From Nostoc parmelioides FACHB-3921 (lineage in GTDB: Bacteria > Cyanobacteriota > Cyanobacteriia > Cyanobacteriales > Nostocaceae): a stretch of DNA of 64,000 nucleotides. A model generated the notes under the pieces. The model was not told where the DNA came from. It saw nothing but the letters and a program-made list of their open reading frames with translations, and did not search any database. This document shows positions 7,881 to 17,023 of this stretch, in pieces. A program made the position numbers and the translations under genes. The stretch spans positions 1-64,000 of the forward strand of contig NZ_JACJQL010000004.1 in the NCBI RefSeq assembly GCF_014696625.1, given 5' to 3'. Each line of letters opens with the position of its first letter. Positions within the stretch are counted from its first letter, which is position 1.

Positions 7881-10136
7881 TTACTCATCAATTTGTCCGA
7901 CACGGCGGATATTGAGAATATCGCTCATTTTTTTGATTTGGATGAATACTTGTTCTAGTTGTGAGCGATCGCGTATATCTATACCTAAGTCTATTAATGC
8001 TGGTTGATTCACTGCGGTTTTTACCTGGGCGTAACGTACGTTGATCCCTTGGTCACTCAGTCGAGACAAGATATCTTTTAATACTCCCACACGGTCTAGG
8101 GCTTCTATTTGAACATTGACTGGGTAAGTTTGGGGACGACCTCTATTTTCTGCAACTGGGTTCCAACTAACGGGGACTAGGCGATCGCATTCCACTGTTT
8201 CTAAATTATGACAGCCTTGGCGATGGATGGAAATTCCCCTACCTCTCGTTACTGCGCCAATAATTGGTTCGCCAGGGATTGGTGTACAACAACCAGCCAG
8301 GTGATAGACCAAACCTTCTACACCCACAATTGGTGAATCTGTTGCACGGGTAATGGGTGTCGGTGCTTTACCGGCGGATGGTTCTTTAGGCAATAATATG
8401 GGTGTATCTACTACTGGCTGTTGAGATTTCACCACTTCTCGCCAGCGATTTAATACCAGATTGAGGGTGACTTCGCCGTAACCCATACCTGCGAGCAAAT
8501 CTTCAGCACTGTGATAATTACATTTTTCGGAAACAGTCCGCATTGCATCGGACTTTAATAGACTATCTAAACCAGTTTTCCCCAATTCTTTTTCTAATAA
8601 TTCTCGACCACGAGCCACATTTTCTTCCCGGCGCGATCGCTTGTACCATTGTTTAATTCGATACTTGGCGGCGGAAGTTCTCACAAAATTGAGCCAATCT
8701 AAGCTGGGATGGCTATTCTTTTGGGTAATAATTTCTACAATATCGCCATTATGTAGTCTGGTGGATAGGGGAACCATGCGCCCGTTAACTCGCGCACCAG
8801 CACAGTGATTACCAACTTCTGTATGAATATGATAGGCAAAATCTATAGTTGTAGCCCCAGGACTTAAAGGAATCACATCGCCTTTGGGCGTAAAGACATA
8901 AACATCATCTTCAAATAAGTTATCTTTAACGCTATCGAGATATTCTTGTGCGTCTTTGAGGTCACTTTGCCATTCCAATAATTGACGCAACCAAGTAAAC
9001 TTTTCATCTGATGTAGTTATCAGGCTATTAGAACCACCAGTTTCTTTATACTTCCAATGGGCGGCGATCCCGTATTCGGCGATGCGGTGCATTTCCATTG
9101 TGCGAATCTGCACTTCTAAAGGACGACCAGTTAAACCGATAACGCCTGTGTGCAGAGATTGATAACGGTTGGGCTTGGGTAAGCCGATATAATCTTTAAA
9201 TCTGCCGGGGATCGGGCGAAAAGCGTCATGTACTACAGCTAAAGCCCGATAACATTCCTCATTCGTCTCGACAATAATCCTCAGCGCTGCTAAGTCATAA
9301 ATTTCATTAAATTCTTTCTGCTGTCGGTGCATCTTTTGGTAAATACTGTAAAGATGCTTAGGACGACCACTGATATCTAGACAGCGAATTCCTGCTTGCT
9401 GGAGGCGATCGCGTAAAATTGCTGTAGCTTTGGCTAATTTCTCTTCCCGTGCATCGCGTTTTTCGGAAACGTGCTTTTGAATTTCCCGAAAAGCTTCCGG
9501 CTCTAAATTTTTAAAGGCTAAATCTTCTAATTCCCACTTAATTCGCCAGATCCCCAAGCGATTAGCTAAAGGTGCAAAGATATCTCGTGTTTCTTGGGCT
9601 GAACGGCGACGGCTATCTTCTGACATATATTGCAGAGTTCGCATATTATGCAAACGGTCTGCTAACTTCACCACAATTACCCGAATATCTTGCGCCATTG
9701 CCAAAAACATCCGCCGGAAGTTTTCCGCTTGGCTTTCTTTCTTGCTGGTGAAATTGATTTTAGAAAGCTTGGTGACACCTTCCACCAACTGCTTGACTTC
9801 CGGGCCAAAACGCTCTTCTATTTCCTCAATTGTGACATCTGTATCTTCGACTACATCATGAAGAAATCCAGCTGCTATCATAGCAGGACTACCCCCTAAG
9901 TCGCGCAGCAGCCCGGCTACAGCGATGGGGTGACTAATATATAGTTCTCCAGATTTGCGATATTGTCCGTGATGCAGTTGGTAAGCAAAATCAAAGGCCC
10001 GACAGATTAACGTGTTATCACTACACATTCGGTCATTTTCTGCTTTGCTGCCATAGGTGGATGAATCCCGCAAACATTGCTTCAGCCATTCTGGAAGGCT
10101 AAGATCGGTTGGGGAACTAATAGCGATGCTGCTCAT
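7881..10136 (-). CDS. rel: Bifunctional (p)ppGpp synthetase/hydrolase (RelA/SpoT family)
   Basis: Makes and degrades the stringent-response alarmone (p)ppGpp. From the chosen start, the HD hydrolase domain comes first (AAGFLHDVVEDTD, HD near 93-94). The synthetase follows with PIPGRFKDYIGLPKPNRYQS; the RFKD motif is that of bifunctional Rel enzymes rather than the EXDD of synthetase-only RelA. Then come a TGS domain (VYVFTPKGDVIPLSPGATTI), a zinc-finger-like HLAGCCTPIPG segment and a C-terminal ACT domain. I placed the start at ATG 10136 (about 751 residues); an upstream TTG at 10190 would add 18 residues. All1549 in Anabaena PCC 7120 is the known homologue, by memory. Confidence 0.96.
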   Translation of the reverse strand: MSSIAISSPTDLSLPEWLKQCLRDSSTYGSKAENDRMCSDNTLICRAFDFAYQLHHGQYRKSGELYISHPIAVAGLLRDLGGSPAMIAAGFLHDVVEDTDVTIEEIEERFGPEVKQLVEGVTKLSKINFTSKKESQAENFRRMFLAMAQDIRVIVVKLADRLHNMRTLQYMSEDSRRRSAQETRDIFAPLANRLGIWRIKWELEDLAFKNLEPEAFREIQKHVSEKRDAREEKLAKATAILRDRLQQAGIRCLDISGRPKHLYSIYQKMHRQQKEFNEIYDLAALRIIVETNEECYRALAVVHDAFRPIPGRFKDYIGLPKPNRYQSLHTGVIGLTGRPLEVQIRTMEMHRIAEYGIAAHWKYKETGGSNSLITTSDEKFTWLRQLLEWQSDLKDAQEYLDSVKDNLFEDDVYVFTPKGDVIPLSPGATTIDFAYHIHTEVGNHCAGARVNGRMVPLSTRLHNGDIVEIITQKNSHPSLDWLNFVRTSAAKYRIKQWYKRSRREENVARGRELLEKELGKTGLDSLLKSDAMRTVSEKCNYHSAEDLLAGMGYGEVTLNLVLNRWREVVKSQQPVVDTPILLPKEPSAGKAPTPITRATDSPIVGVEGLVYHLAGCCTPIPGEPIIGAVTRGRGISIHRQGCHNLETVECDRLVPVSWNPVAENRGRPQTYPVNVQIEALDRVGVLKDILSRLSDQGINVRYAQVKTAVNQPALIDLGIDIRDRSQLEQVFIQIKKMSDILNIRRVGQIDE

Positions 10137-10318
10137 ACAATAGAAGAGGTGATCGGTGGATAGTTGAGAGGTTGACGCAATTAACAGCAACTTTTCTTGG
10201 TAATGCTGTTACCCTGGTGAGGGCAGTAAACGCTGTGTGAGATACCCTATAAGACTATGGTAGTGGTCTATTTCGGGCTGGGAAAAACATAAACGAGAAA
10301 AAATGTATACTGAAAACG

Positions 10319-10344
10319 CAGCCTCAACAAAATACTTGAGGCTG
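10319..10344. repeat. Hairpin in the rel / 10423 divergent spacer
   Basis: CAGCCTCAA (10319-10327) and TTGAGGCTG (10336-10344) form a perfect 9-base stem. On the minus strand a short T-stretch follows, but it sits upstream of rel rather than after a gene. It could be an attenuator-like or regulatory element for rel, or a terminator of an unseen small minus transcript. Confidence 0.4.
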
Positions 10345-10422
10345 GTGATGCTGATGATAGCCTGATTAGATTTATTGTATAAATAATTTTCTTGACATTA
10401 ATACTATCGTAAATAGCACTAG

Positions 10423-10782
10423 ATGTCTTTAAATCTTGAAAAATATCAGAGCCTAGTAACATTACTACTGGAGTTCCGTCAGGGGATCAACACGAGTGAA
10501 CTCGATGTATTGTCAGTACGCCAACGCCTAGCCGAGTTAAAGCAACTCTTTGGGGAGGAAATCGCACCTTCGGCTGAGGAGGATACGCGGATACAGCCCT
10601 ATAAGACAGAAATTAGCAAACAATTGCGTCTGCTTGAGGTAGATGTGATGTTTTTACAAGGAGCGCGACAACCATCTACAGCAAAAACAAGATTAAATAT
10701 AATTGGCGATCGCCTCAATACTCTAATTCAATATTGCCACGCCATACTGCAACAAAAGTCACCAGATACAAATGAAGATTAG
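10423..10782 (+). CDS. Small helical protein, possibly heterocyst-related (PatD-like)
   Basis: A 119-residue, all-helical, soluble protein without signal peptide: MSLNLEKYQSLVTLLLEF, then LSVRQRLAELKQLFGEEI, then ISKQLRLLEVDVMFLQGAR. Size and composition remind me of PatD, a heterocyst-frequency regulator that acts on FtsZ assembly in Anabaena. This is an impression without alignment support and could be wrong. It is divergent from rel and 86 bases upstream of a histidine kinase gene on the same strand, with which it could be co-transcribed. Confidence 0.6.
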   Translation: MSLNLEKYQSLVTLLLEFRQGINTSELDVLSVRQRLAELKQLFGEEIAPSAEEDTRIQPYKTEISKQLRLLEVDVMFLQGARQPSTAKTRLNIIGDRLNTLIQYCHAILQQKSPDTNED

Positions 10783-10868
10783 ATGATCACTGGCGTTGTG
10801 GTGCAAGAATAGATAAAAATCATGGGAATCATAGAATCTACCGCATTTTAGGGAATTATGTAGATTCT

Positions 10869-12683
10869 ATGGTGAGTATCAAGTTGGGTGTTGGGCAAAG
10901 GATTAGTCTAGGATACGCCATTGCTCTGGGAATTGCTGTTTTTGGAACAGTAGCAGGTTTTAGCGTGGGGAAAAGTTATCTGCGACAAGCTTCTGAATGG
11001 GAAGAACACGCTCGTGAAGAGATGGAGTTACTGCACCACTTGCAAATAGATATTCTGCAAGCACGTACTCATCAGCAACAGCTGATTCCATTAGTAAAAT
11101 ATCCCCAATCTTATGCTCATGAATATGATAATTTACTGCACCATAAGGCTGAAATAGAGGATTCCTGGATTGAGTTAAAAACTTTTATGAAGATGGAGGC
11201 TCAATCTTCGGGAGATGTCCACGTTAAAGAAATACCGAAATTTTTGCAAACTTATAATCATATCGTCCGACAGTATTTTCAAGAACTAGAGCGCCGGATA
11301 CAGAAAATTCAGGCGTTGAATTTGAATGCACCACAAGATATTGAAAAAGCTCAGTCCATATTACTGGAATTTACCAATAGTGATTTAGTACTGAAGTTTG
11401 ATGGCATATCCGATGACCTGGATACACTACTGCAAACAGCATATGCAGAAATAGAAGAAGCTGAGGAATTTCAAAAAACATCCACAAAACTTGCTCAAAA
11501 AATTGTCATTATTAGCATCATCTTATCAGTTGTCATTTCTGTTATATTAGGGATTCTTACCAGTCGGGCGATCGCCTCTCCTATTCAAACGATTACTAAT
11601 GTGGCTAGACGCTCTACAGAAGAATCTAATTTTGACTTACAAGTAACTATTAACCGTGATGATGAACTGGGTGTTCTTGCTAACTCTTTTAATCAATTAA
11701 TTGCCACGGTTAAACAATTACTAACACAACAGCAAACAGCTAATGAAAAACTGACCAATTATAACGAAGCTTTAGAAAATAGGAATCAAGAAATTAGTGA
11801 AAAAAATAACCAATTGCAACAAGTACTAGAAGAACTACAACGTAGTCAATTACAAATGGTACAAAGTGAAAAAATGTCTGCTTTAGGTCAAATGGTAGCA
11901 GGAATAGCCCACGAGATTAACAATCCAGTCAGCTTTATTCATGGCAATTTAACATATGTGCAAGAATATACTGAAAATCTGATCAAATTTGTGCAATTAT
12001 ACCATAAATACTACCCTGAGCCTTTATCAGAAATCGTGGATTTAGCAGAATATATCGACCTGGATTTTATCCAGAAAGATTTACCAAAAATGCTGAATTC
12101 CATGAAAATGGGAACAGATAGAATTTGTAAAATTGTGCTATCACTGCGGAATTTTTCGCGTCTTGATGAATCAGAATTCAAAGCAGTAGATATTCACGAA
12201 GGCATTGATAATACTCTCCTAATTTTACAACATCGCCTCAAAGAAAAGCCAGAACGTCAGGAAATTAAAGTTGTTAAAAATTATGGGTATTTACCTTTAA
12301 TAGAATGCTATCCTGGGCAACTCAATCAAGTATTTATGAATATTTTAGTTAATGCTATTGATGCTCTAGAAGAAAAAACAGAGACACTAAAAACTAATCA
12401 AATAACTATTACTACTTCAGTTAAAGATTCCCAGTGGTTGCAAATTGCGATCGCTGATAGTGGTTCCGGTATCCCCGCAGATATTCAAGCTAAGATTTTC
12501 CAGCCGTTCTTTACTACGAAACCATGCGGTAAAGGTACAGGGATGGGAATGTCTATCAGTCAGCAGATTATTACCGAAAGACATGGCGGTAAATTAGAAT
12601 GCTTCTCAACTATTGGTGAGGGAACAGAGTTTTTGATTCAGATTCCCGTAAGTCAAAACCTCACAGTTTCCCCTGTTAACTAG
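10869..12683 (+). CDS. Membrane sensor histidine kinase with HAMP domain
   Basis: A 604-residue sensor. Transmembrane helix 1 (about 12-34) is followed by a roughly 180-residue helical extracytoplasmic sensor, helix 2 (about 210-235, IIILSVVISVILGILTSRAI) and a HAMP domain (VARRSTEESNFDLQVTINR). A Gln-rich coiled coil (280-335) precedes the HisKA H-box MSALGQMVAGIAHEINNPVS with the phosphoacceptor His. The N-box (NQVFMNILVNAIDALE), G1 (IADSGSGIP) and F/G2 (FFTTKPCGKGTGMGM) boxes follow. It has the look of the cyanobacterial kinases whose H-box reads GIAHEINNP. No response regulator is adjacent, so it is an orphan kinase; its signal is unknown. Confidence 0.93.
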   Translation: MVSIKLGVGQRISLGYAIALGIAVFGTVAGFSVGKSYLRQASEWEEHAREEMELLHHLQIDILQARTHQQQLIPLVKYPQSYAHEYDNLLHHKAEIEDSWIELKTFMKMEAQSSGDVHVKEIPKFLQTYNHIVRQYFQELERRIQKIQALNLNAPQDIEKAQSILLEFTNSDLVLKFDGISDDLDTLLQTAYAEIEEAEEFQKTSTKLAQKIVIISIILSVVISVILGILTSRAIASPIQTITNVARRSTEESNFDLQVTINRDDELGVLANSFNQLIATVKQLLTQQQTANEKLTNYNEALENRNQEISEKNNQLQQVLEELQRSQLQMVQSEKMSALGQMVAGIAHEINNPVSFIHGNLTYVQEYTENLIKFVQLYHKYYPEPLSEIVDLAEYIDLDFIQKDLPKMLNSMKMGTDRICKIVLSLRNFSRLDESEFKAVDIHEGIDNTLLILQHRLKEKPERQEIKVVKNYGYLPLIECYPGQLNQVFMNILVNAIDALEEKTETLKTNQITITTSVKDSQWLQIAIADSGSGIPADIQAKIFQPFFTTKPCGKGTGMGMSISQQIITERHGGKLECFSTIGEGTEFLIQIPVSQNLTVSPVN

Positions 12684-12827
12684 CGCCAATTCGCTTGTAA
12701 ATATGATTTACTGTCGATAATGAGGTAGACTATAAAACTTTATTGGGATATGCACACAGATACAAAATTGTTTATAACTTGCTTGTGCAATAAGTTTAGA
12801 ATATATAGTGTCATACACAAGAAACCA

Positions 12828-13112
12828 ATGACCTTAACTCTTAACTTACCACCAGAATTAGAAGAGTATCTTGCACAGCAAGCCCAACAGCAAGGGCTTT
12901 CTGTTGAAGCATATACATTGCAGATTTTGACAGCACACATTTTACCAAAAGAAAAAAAGATAAAATTAGTTAATTTGCTTCAGTCTTGGATTAATGAAGA
13001 TGATGATGCAGAACAAAAAGAGACTGGAGAGTATTTAATTCAAGCTTTGGACGAAGATAGATTATCAAATCGTCAGTTATTTCCTGTCGAGTTAAAGGGT
13101 GTAACTTGGTGA
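12828..13112 (+). CDS. Antitoxin-like protein of a decayed VapBC-type pair
   Basis: Starting at ATG 12828 gives 94 residues: MTLTLNLPPELEEYLAQQAQ, then GLSVEAYTLQIL. The open frame extends 26 codons further upstream but without antitoxin character. This N-terminus resembles ribbon-helix-helix-like antitoxins, in which the short strand binds DNA. The acidic C-terminal part (INEDDDAEQKETGEYLIQAL) would wrap the toxin. The stop overlaps the GTG of the following PIN-like fragment by four bases, the usual translational coupling of toxin-antitoxin genes. Because that toxin is truncated, the antitoxin may be a relic or serve to neutralise relatives. Confidence 0.7.
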   Translation: MTLTLNLPPELEEYLAQQAQQQGLSVEAYTLQILTAHILPKEKKIKLVNLLQSWINEDDDAEQKETGEYLIQALDEDRLSNRQLFPVELKGVTW

Positions 13113-13261
13113 GTCGGGTAATATTTTTGGATGCAGGCCCAATTGGTTTAATCACAAATCCAAAGCGTTCCCCTGAAAGTCTCGCTTGTACGCCGTGGTT
13201 ACAACCTCTCATGGCAGAATATTACAGCCCAGTGATTTCGTTACCTCGAACAGCTATTTAA
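13109..13261 (+). pseudogene. Truncated PIN-domain (VapC-like) toxin remnant
   Basis: Starting at the GTG that overlaps the antitoxin stop, the frame reads MSRVIFLDAGPIGLITNPKR and then SPESLACTPWLQPLMAE before ending at TAA (13259-13261) after 50 residues. VIFLDAGPIG is the first strand and first metal-binding Asp of PIN RNases; full VapC toxins are about 130-150 residues and need three more acidic residues, all missing here. Sequence after the stop does not continue recognisably in any frame, so this is a deletion rather than a single frameshift. It is probably inactive. Confidence 0.7.
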
Positions 13262-13329
13262 AGAATTTGATAGACTAGCTTAAATTTAAAAATATCCAAG
13301 CTGGTAGCCCTGGGCTGATAACTAAAATT

Positions 13330-14982
13330 ATGAGTAAAGAATTATTTTGTATAGAAAATTTGCGTGTCGCCTATCCGCAGCGTAGTGGGGAAGAACTACA
13401 GTGGGCGATTGATGATGTATCTTTTACCTTGCAACCAGGGGAAAGAATGGGGTTGGTAGGTGAATCTGGTTGTGGTAAATCGACCTTGGGAAGGGCGGCG
13501 ATGCGTTTGTTACCACCTTCTAGTCTGGTGGAAGGGCGGGTGACTTTTCAAGGACAGTCGGTATTTGATTTAACACCAAATGAATTGCGGAAATTTCGGG
13601 GCGAGGCTGTAGCTTTAATATTCCAAGACCCGATGACACGCCTTGATCCCCTGATGACTATTGGGAATCACTGTATCGAAACTCTGCAAGCCCATTCACC
13701 GGAATTATCAGCCAAGGAAGCCAAAGACAAGGCGCTGGCGACTTTGGAAAAGGTGAAGATTCCGGCTAGTCGTTGGGGTCAGTACCCCCATGAGTTTAGC
13801 GGAGGAATGCGCCAAAGGGTAGCGATCGCTCTCGCCCTCCTCCTCAACCCCAAGTTAATTGTCGCTGATGAACCCACCACCAGTTTAGATGTCACTGTCT
13901 CGGCTCAGATATTACAAGAGTTAACCCGTCTATGTAGTGAAGAAAACATGGCGCTGTTACTGATTTCTCACGATTTAGCAATGGTAGCTGAGTATTGCGA
14001 TCGCATCGGTGTAATGTATAACGGCAAAATGGTGGAAATGGGTACGACTGAATCTGTGTTTAAAAACCCCCAACATGAATATACGCGATCGCTCCTCAAA
14101 GCAGCTTTACATATTCAAGCAGTAGATGAAGGCAGTAGCCAAGCCTCCCAGTCCCCAATCCCTAGTCCCCAATCGCCAATCCTGCGAATTACAGAACTGA
14201 AGCAGTATTACACCATAGAGCCTAACTTTGTAGAACGACTGTTTAAGGCGGAGAGTCAGACTATTAAGGCTGTAGATGGGATTAACTTGGAATTATATCC
14301 AGGGGAAATTTTGGGGTTAGTGGGTGAGTCTGGATGCGGTAAGAGTACACTTTCACGGACGATATTACAGTTAATTCGTCCCACATCTGGCAAAGTAGAG
14401 TTTTTAGGACAAGATTTAACTAAGTTATCACGCCAAGAAATCCGTGCGGCTCGGCGACAAATTCAAATGGTGTTTCAAGACCCCCATGCTTGTCTGAATC
14501 CAGCCATGACGGTGGGAGAAAGTATCGCTGACCCTTTATTAATACATCACCTGGCTGATGCGGCTAAGGCGAAAGAACAAGTTTTGTGGATGTTGCAAAA
14601 AGTCGGCTTAACGCCACCAGAAGTTTATTATCAGCGCTACCCCTCGGATTTATCTGGGGGACAACAGCAACGGGTGGCGATCGCTCGTGCGTTGATTACT
14701 CGTCCTAAAATGTTAATCTGCGATGAACCTGTGAGTATGTTAGATGCTAGTGTGCAATCGCAAGTGCTGGATTTGATGTTGCAACTCAAGGAAGAATTTG
14801 AGTTAACTTATTTGTTTATCACCCATGACTTGTGGTTAGCGCGGTTTTTGTGCGATCGCATTGCTGTTATGCACGGTGGTAAAATTGTCGAACTAGGGGA
14901 AACAAAACAGATTTTTGCTCATCCCCAGCATCCATACACCCAAACTCTTTTAGCGGCTGCACCCCTACTTGCAAGAGCCTAG
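13330..14982 (+). CDS. Peptide-type ABC transporter ATPase with two nucleotide-binding domains (DppD-DppF-like)
   Basis: Two ABC domains in one 550-residue chain. Domain 1 has Walker A GESGCGKST (about 49), signature EFSGGMRQRVAIALAL and Walker B LIVADEPTTSLD. Domain 2 has Walker A GESGCGKST (about 334), signature [15 protein letters not shown] and Walker B MLICDEPVSMLD. Each ends with an HPYT/HEYT-type oligopeptide-ABC tail (NPQHEYTRSLL, HPQHPYTQTLL). Such fused ATPases energise di/oligopeptide, nickel or microcin-type importers. No permease or binding protein is adjacent. The interdomain linker (about 270-285, SSQASQSPIPSPQSPIL) is encoded by CCCCAATC-type repeat DNA identical in style to intergenic repeats in this window. 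Confidence 0.93.
   Translation: MSKELFCIENLRVAYPQRSGEELQWAIDDVSFTLQPGERMGLVGESGCGKSTLGRAAMRLLPPSSLVEGRVTFQGQSVFDLTPNELRKFRGEAVALIFQDPMTRLDPLMTIGNHCIETLQAHSPELSAKEAKDKALATLEKVKIPASRWGQYPHEFSGGMRQRVAIALALLLNPKLIVADEPTTSLDVTVSAQILQELTRLCSEENMALLLISHDLAMVAEYCDRIGVMYNGKMVEMGTTESVFKNPQHEYTRSLLKAALHIQAVDEGSSQASQSPIPSPQSPILRITELKQYYTIEPNFVERLFKAESQTIKAVDGINLELYPGEILGLVGESGCGKSTLSRTILQLIRPTSGKVEFLGQDLTKLSRQEIRAARRQIQMVFQDPHACLNPAMTVGESIADPLLIHHLADAAKAKEQVLWMLQKVGLTPPEVYYQRYPSDLSGGQQQRVAIARALITRPKMLICDEPVSMLDASVQSQVLDLMLQLKEEFELTYLFITHDLWLARFLCDRIAVMHGGKIVELGETKQIFAHPQHPYTQTLLAAAPLLARA
14148..14182 (+). repeat. CCCCAATC-type repeat inside a coding linker
   Basis: The tract CAGTCCCCAATCCCTAGTCC and onward is the same short repeat found between genes at 33509, 40812 and 43387. 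Here it is in frame and encodes the Ser/Pro-rich linker of the two-domain ABC ATPase. Confidence 0.7.
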
Positions 14983-15377
14983 TAGTTCACCAACCCAAAA
15001 TTGCTGGGCTAGGGCAAGCAGGGGGAGCAGGGGAAGCAGAAGGAGCAGGGGGAGAAAGAGATTTTTTTGCTGCTATTAACCTTGCAAAGTTCTCTTGGCA
15101 GACTACTAGTAATACCAATTCAAAATACCCTACGGGTACTCTGCGAGAACGCCTTTGGCGAACGCGTCAGCGTCTCCGACAGGAGAAGGAGAAGAGTAGG
15201 CTATGCCAACAAAATTTAAATGAATTTGCAGAGGTATCCCAAAAACCTGTTGCATTATCATTTAAATCACTAAATCTGATTACGAAACTGGGTAAAACTG
15301 AAGGGTGAGGAATTAGCTCGAAATCAGAATGGGTTGCAAAATTACCTGGGAAAGCTGTTCGCCATAGATAATCATGG
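14983..15377. other. Intergenic repeat-rich region
   Basis: Contains a GCAGGGGGAGCAGGGGAAGC-type purine minisatellite (about 15018-15060) and a second block (about 15120-15205) with ACCCTACGGGTACTCTGCG, AACGCCTTTGGCGAACGCG and GTCTCCGACAGGAG. These are small nested palindromes typical of Nostoc intergenic repeats. No gene is seen. It separates a plus-strand ABC gene from the convergent NDH-2 gene. Confidence 0.6.
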
Positions 15378-16697
15378 CTATTGTTGATTCACCGTTTTTG
15401 GTTCTACAAAAGCTTCTCGACCTGTAATCAATCTGGAGCGACGATTACGAGTGATATAATTCCACGCCCACTGAAATACTACTAGTAATTTAGTGTCAAA
15501 CTCGATTAAGAAGTAGATGTGAATTAATAGCCAGAATACCCAAGCAATAAAACCTTGCAGCTTAATTAAGCCTAAATCTACGACAGCTAGGTTTTGCCCA
15601 ATCATTGCCAAACTGCCTACATCATTGTAACGAAATTCTGGCAAAGTTTGACCTTTTAGGCGTTTTTTAATGAGTTTGGCTACATACTCTCCTTGTTGTG
15701 TAGCTACGGGTGCAACACCAGGTAAGGGTTTACCATTTTGATGGGAGAAGTTGCCTAAATCTCCCACTACAAAAATGTTTTTGTAACCTCTAACAGTTAA
15801 GTCTGGTTCTACAATTACACGTCCGGCATGGTCACACTCTACACCTGTGCGTTCTGCTAGGACTTCTCCCATTGGGGAAGCTTTGACACCTGCTGCCCAT
15901 AATATAGTTTTTGAGGGAATTTCTTTAACTTCATCGCCATTTTTGAAAGTAACGATGTCATTTTCAATATTGGTCACCCGCGTTTTAGTTTGGATAATTG
16001 CACCCAACTTTTGCAAAGATTCTGCTGCTACTTGGGATAACTCTGGCGCAATGTGGGGAAGGATGCGATCGCCCCCTTGCAGTAGTAAAATTTTTGTTTC
16101 TGAGGTGTCGATGCTGCGAAAATCTTCTTTGAGGGTTTTGTATGCTAATTCGGCGATCGCCCCCGCTAATTCTACACCAGTCGGGCCGCCCCCTACAATC
16201 ACAAAAGTCAGCCAAGCACGGCGTTTTTCGGGGTCTGTTTCTTTTTCTGCTGCTTCAAATGCGCCAAATATCCGGCGACGCATTTCTATCGCGTCTTCCA
16301 CGGTTTTCAAACCGGGTGCAAGGTCTTTCCAGTGGTCTTTCCCAAAATAAGAATGGTTAGCACCTGTGGCGACGATCAATGTATCATACGGTACTACTTT
16401 ATCATCCAATATAACGTGTTGTGCTTTGGGATTAATATCCTTTACTTCTCCCAGCAATACTTGTGTATTCTTACTTTTACTGAATACAGCTCGTAATGGT
16501 GAGGAAATGTCACCAGGTGATAGGGTACCTGTAGCAACTTGATATAAAAGCGGCTGAAATAAGTGAAAGTTACGTTTATCGATAAGAGTAACGCTTACAT
16601 TTGCTTTCGCAAGAGTCTTTGCTGTATAAAGTCCACCAAAGCCACCACCAACAATTACAACCTGATGTGGTGCTTTTTTTTCACGTGAATTTACCAT
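15378..16697 (-). CDS. Type II NADH dehydrogenase (NDH-2)
   Basis: A single-subunit, non-proton-pumping NAD(P)H:quinone oxidoreductase on the membrane surface, passing electrons from NAD(P)H to plastoquinone. The N-terminal FAD Rossmann motif is VVIVGGGFGGLYTAKTLAK and the second, NAD-binding, motif is VIVGGGPTGVELAGAIAEL. The FAD-ribityl motif is NIFVVGDLG, followed by APVATQQGEYVAK. A C-terminal hydrophobic stretch (GFIAWVFWLLIHIYFLI) anchors it to the membrane. I chose ATG 16697 (439 residues), which has an AGGA-type site, over the 15-residue extension to 16742. All1553 of PCC 7120 is, by memory, such an enzyme. It is probably monocistronic. Confidence 0.94.
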   Translation of the reverse strand: MVNSREKKAPHQVVIVGGGFGGLYTAKTLAKANVSVTLIDKRNFHLFQPLLYQVATGTLSPGDISSPLRAVFSKSKNTQVLLGEVKDINPKAQHVILDDKVVPYDTLIVATGANHSYFGKDHWKDLAPGLKTVEDAIEMRRRIFGAFEAAEKETDPEKRRAWLTFVIVGGGPTGVELAGAIAELAYKTLKEDFRSIDTSETKILLLQGGDRILPHIAPELSQVAAESLQKLGAIIQTKTRVTNIENDIVTFKNGDEVKEIPSKTILWAAGVKASPMGEVLAERTGVECDHAGRVIVEPDLTVRGYKNIFVVGDLGNFSHQNGKPLPGVAPVATQQGEYVAKLIKKRLKGQTLPEFRYNDVGSLAMIGQNLAVVDLGLIKLQGFIAWVFWLLIHIYFLIEFDTKLLVVFQWAWNYITRNRRSRLITGREAFVEPKTVNQQ

Positions 16698-17023
16698 AAA
16701 ACATAATTCCTGTGCTAAGAGCGTTGTAACTTTTCTTAACAAAGATGTAGCAGAATTATGCTTAAGGTTGCCGTTTATTCAGAACAATTGAAAAAATCAT
16801 GAAAGTAGCGAAAGTCATCTTTAGAACTTACCCATGACAACGAAAAATCAAGGACTGGAAAAAACCCTAAACCCTGTCTCAACAGACCACCTGGCGTAAG
16901 TCCCAATTTTGTCTTTCTCACCCAAATGGGTGATTTAATTCTCTAAACTATTGACTACATTTGTAACATTAATGTAGTATAAATTCTCCAAGCTAACGCT
17001 CGCGCTCTTGGACAGTGTGCATC
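16698..17023. other. Divergent intergenic region with a partial R3 repeat
   Basis: Spacer between NDH-2 (minus) and the ABC half transporter (plus). Positions about 16874-16906 read CTGTCTCAACAGACCACCTG then GCGTAAGTCCCA, a diverged reverse copy of repeat R3. A CACCCAAATGGGTG palindrome lies at about 16919-16932. No gene is seen. Confidence 0.55.

Noticed and set aside
10268..10462. Minus-strand frame of 64 codons across the rel upstream region
   Set aside because: Overlaps the start of the 10423 gene, has no ribosome site, and its composition looks non-coding.
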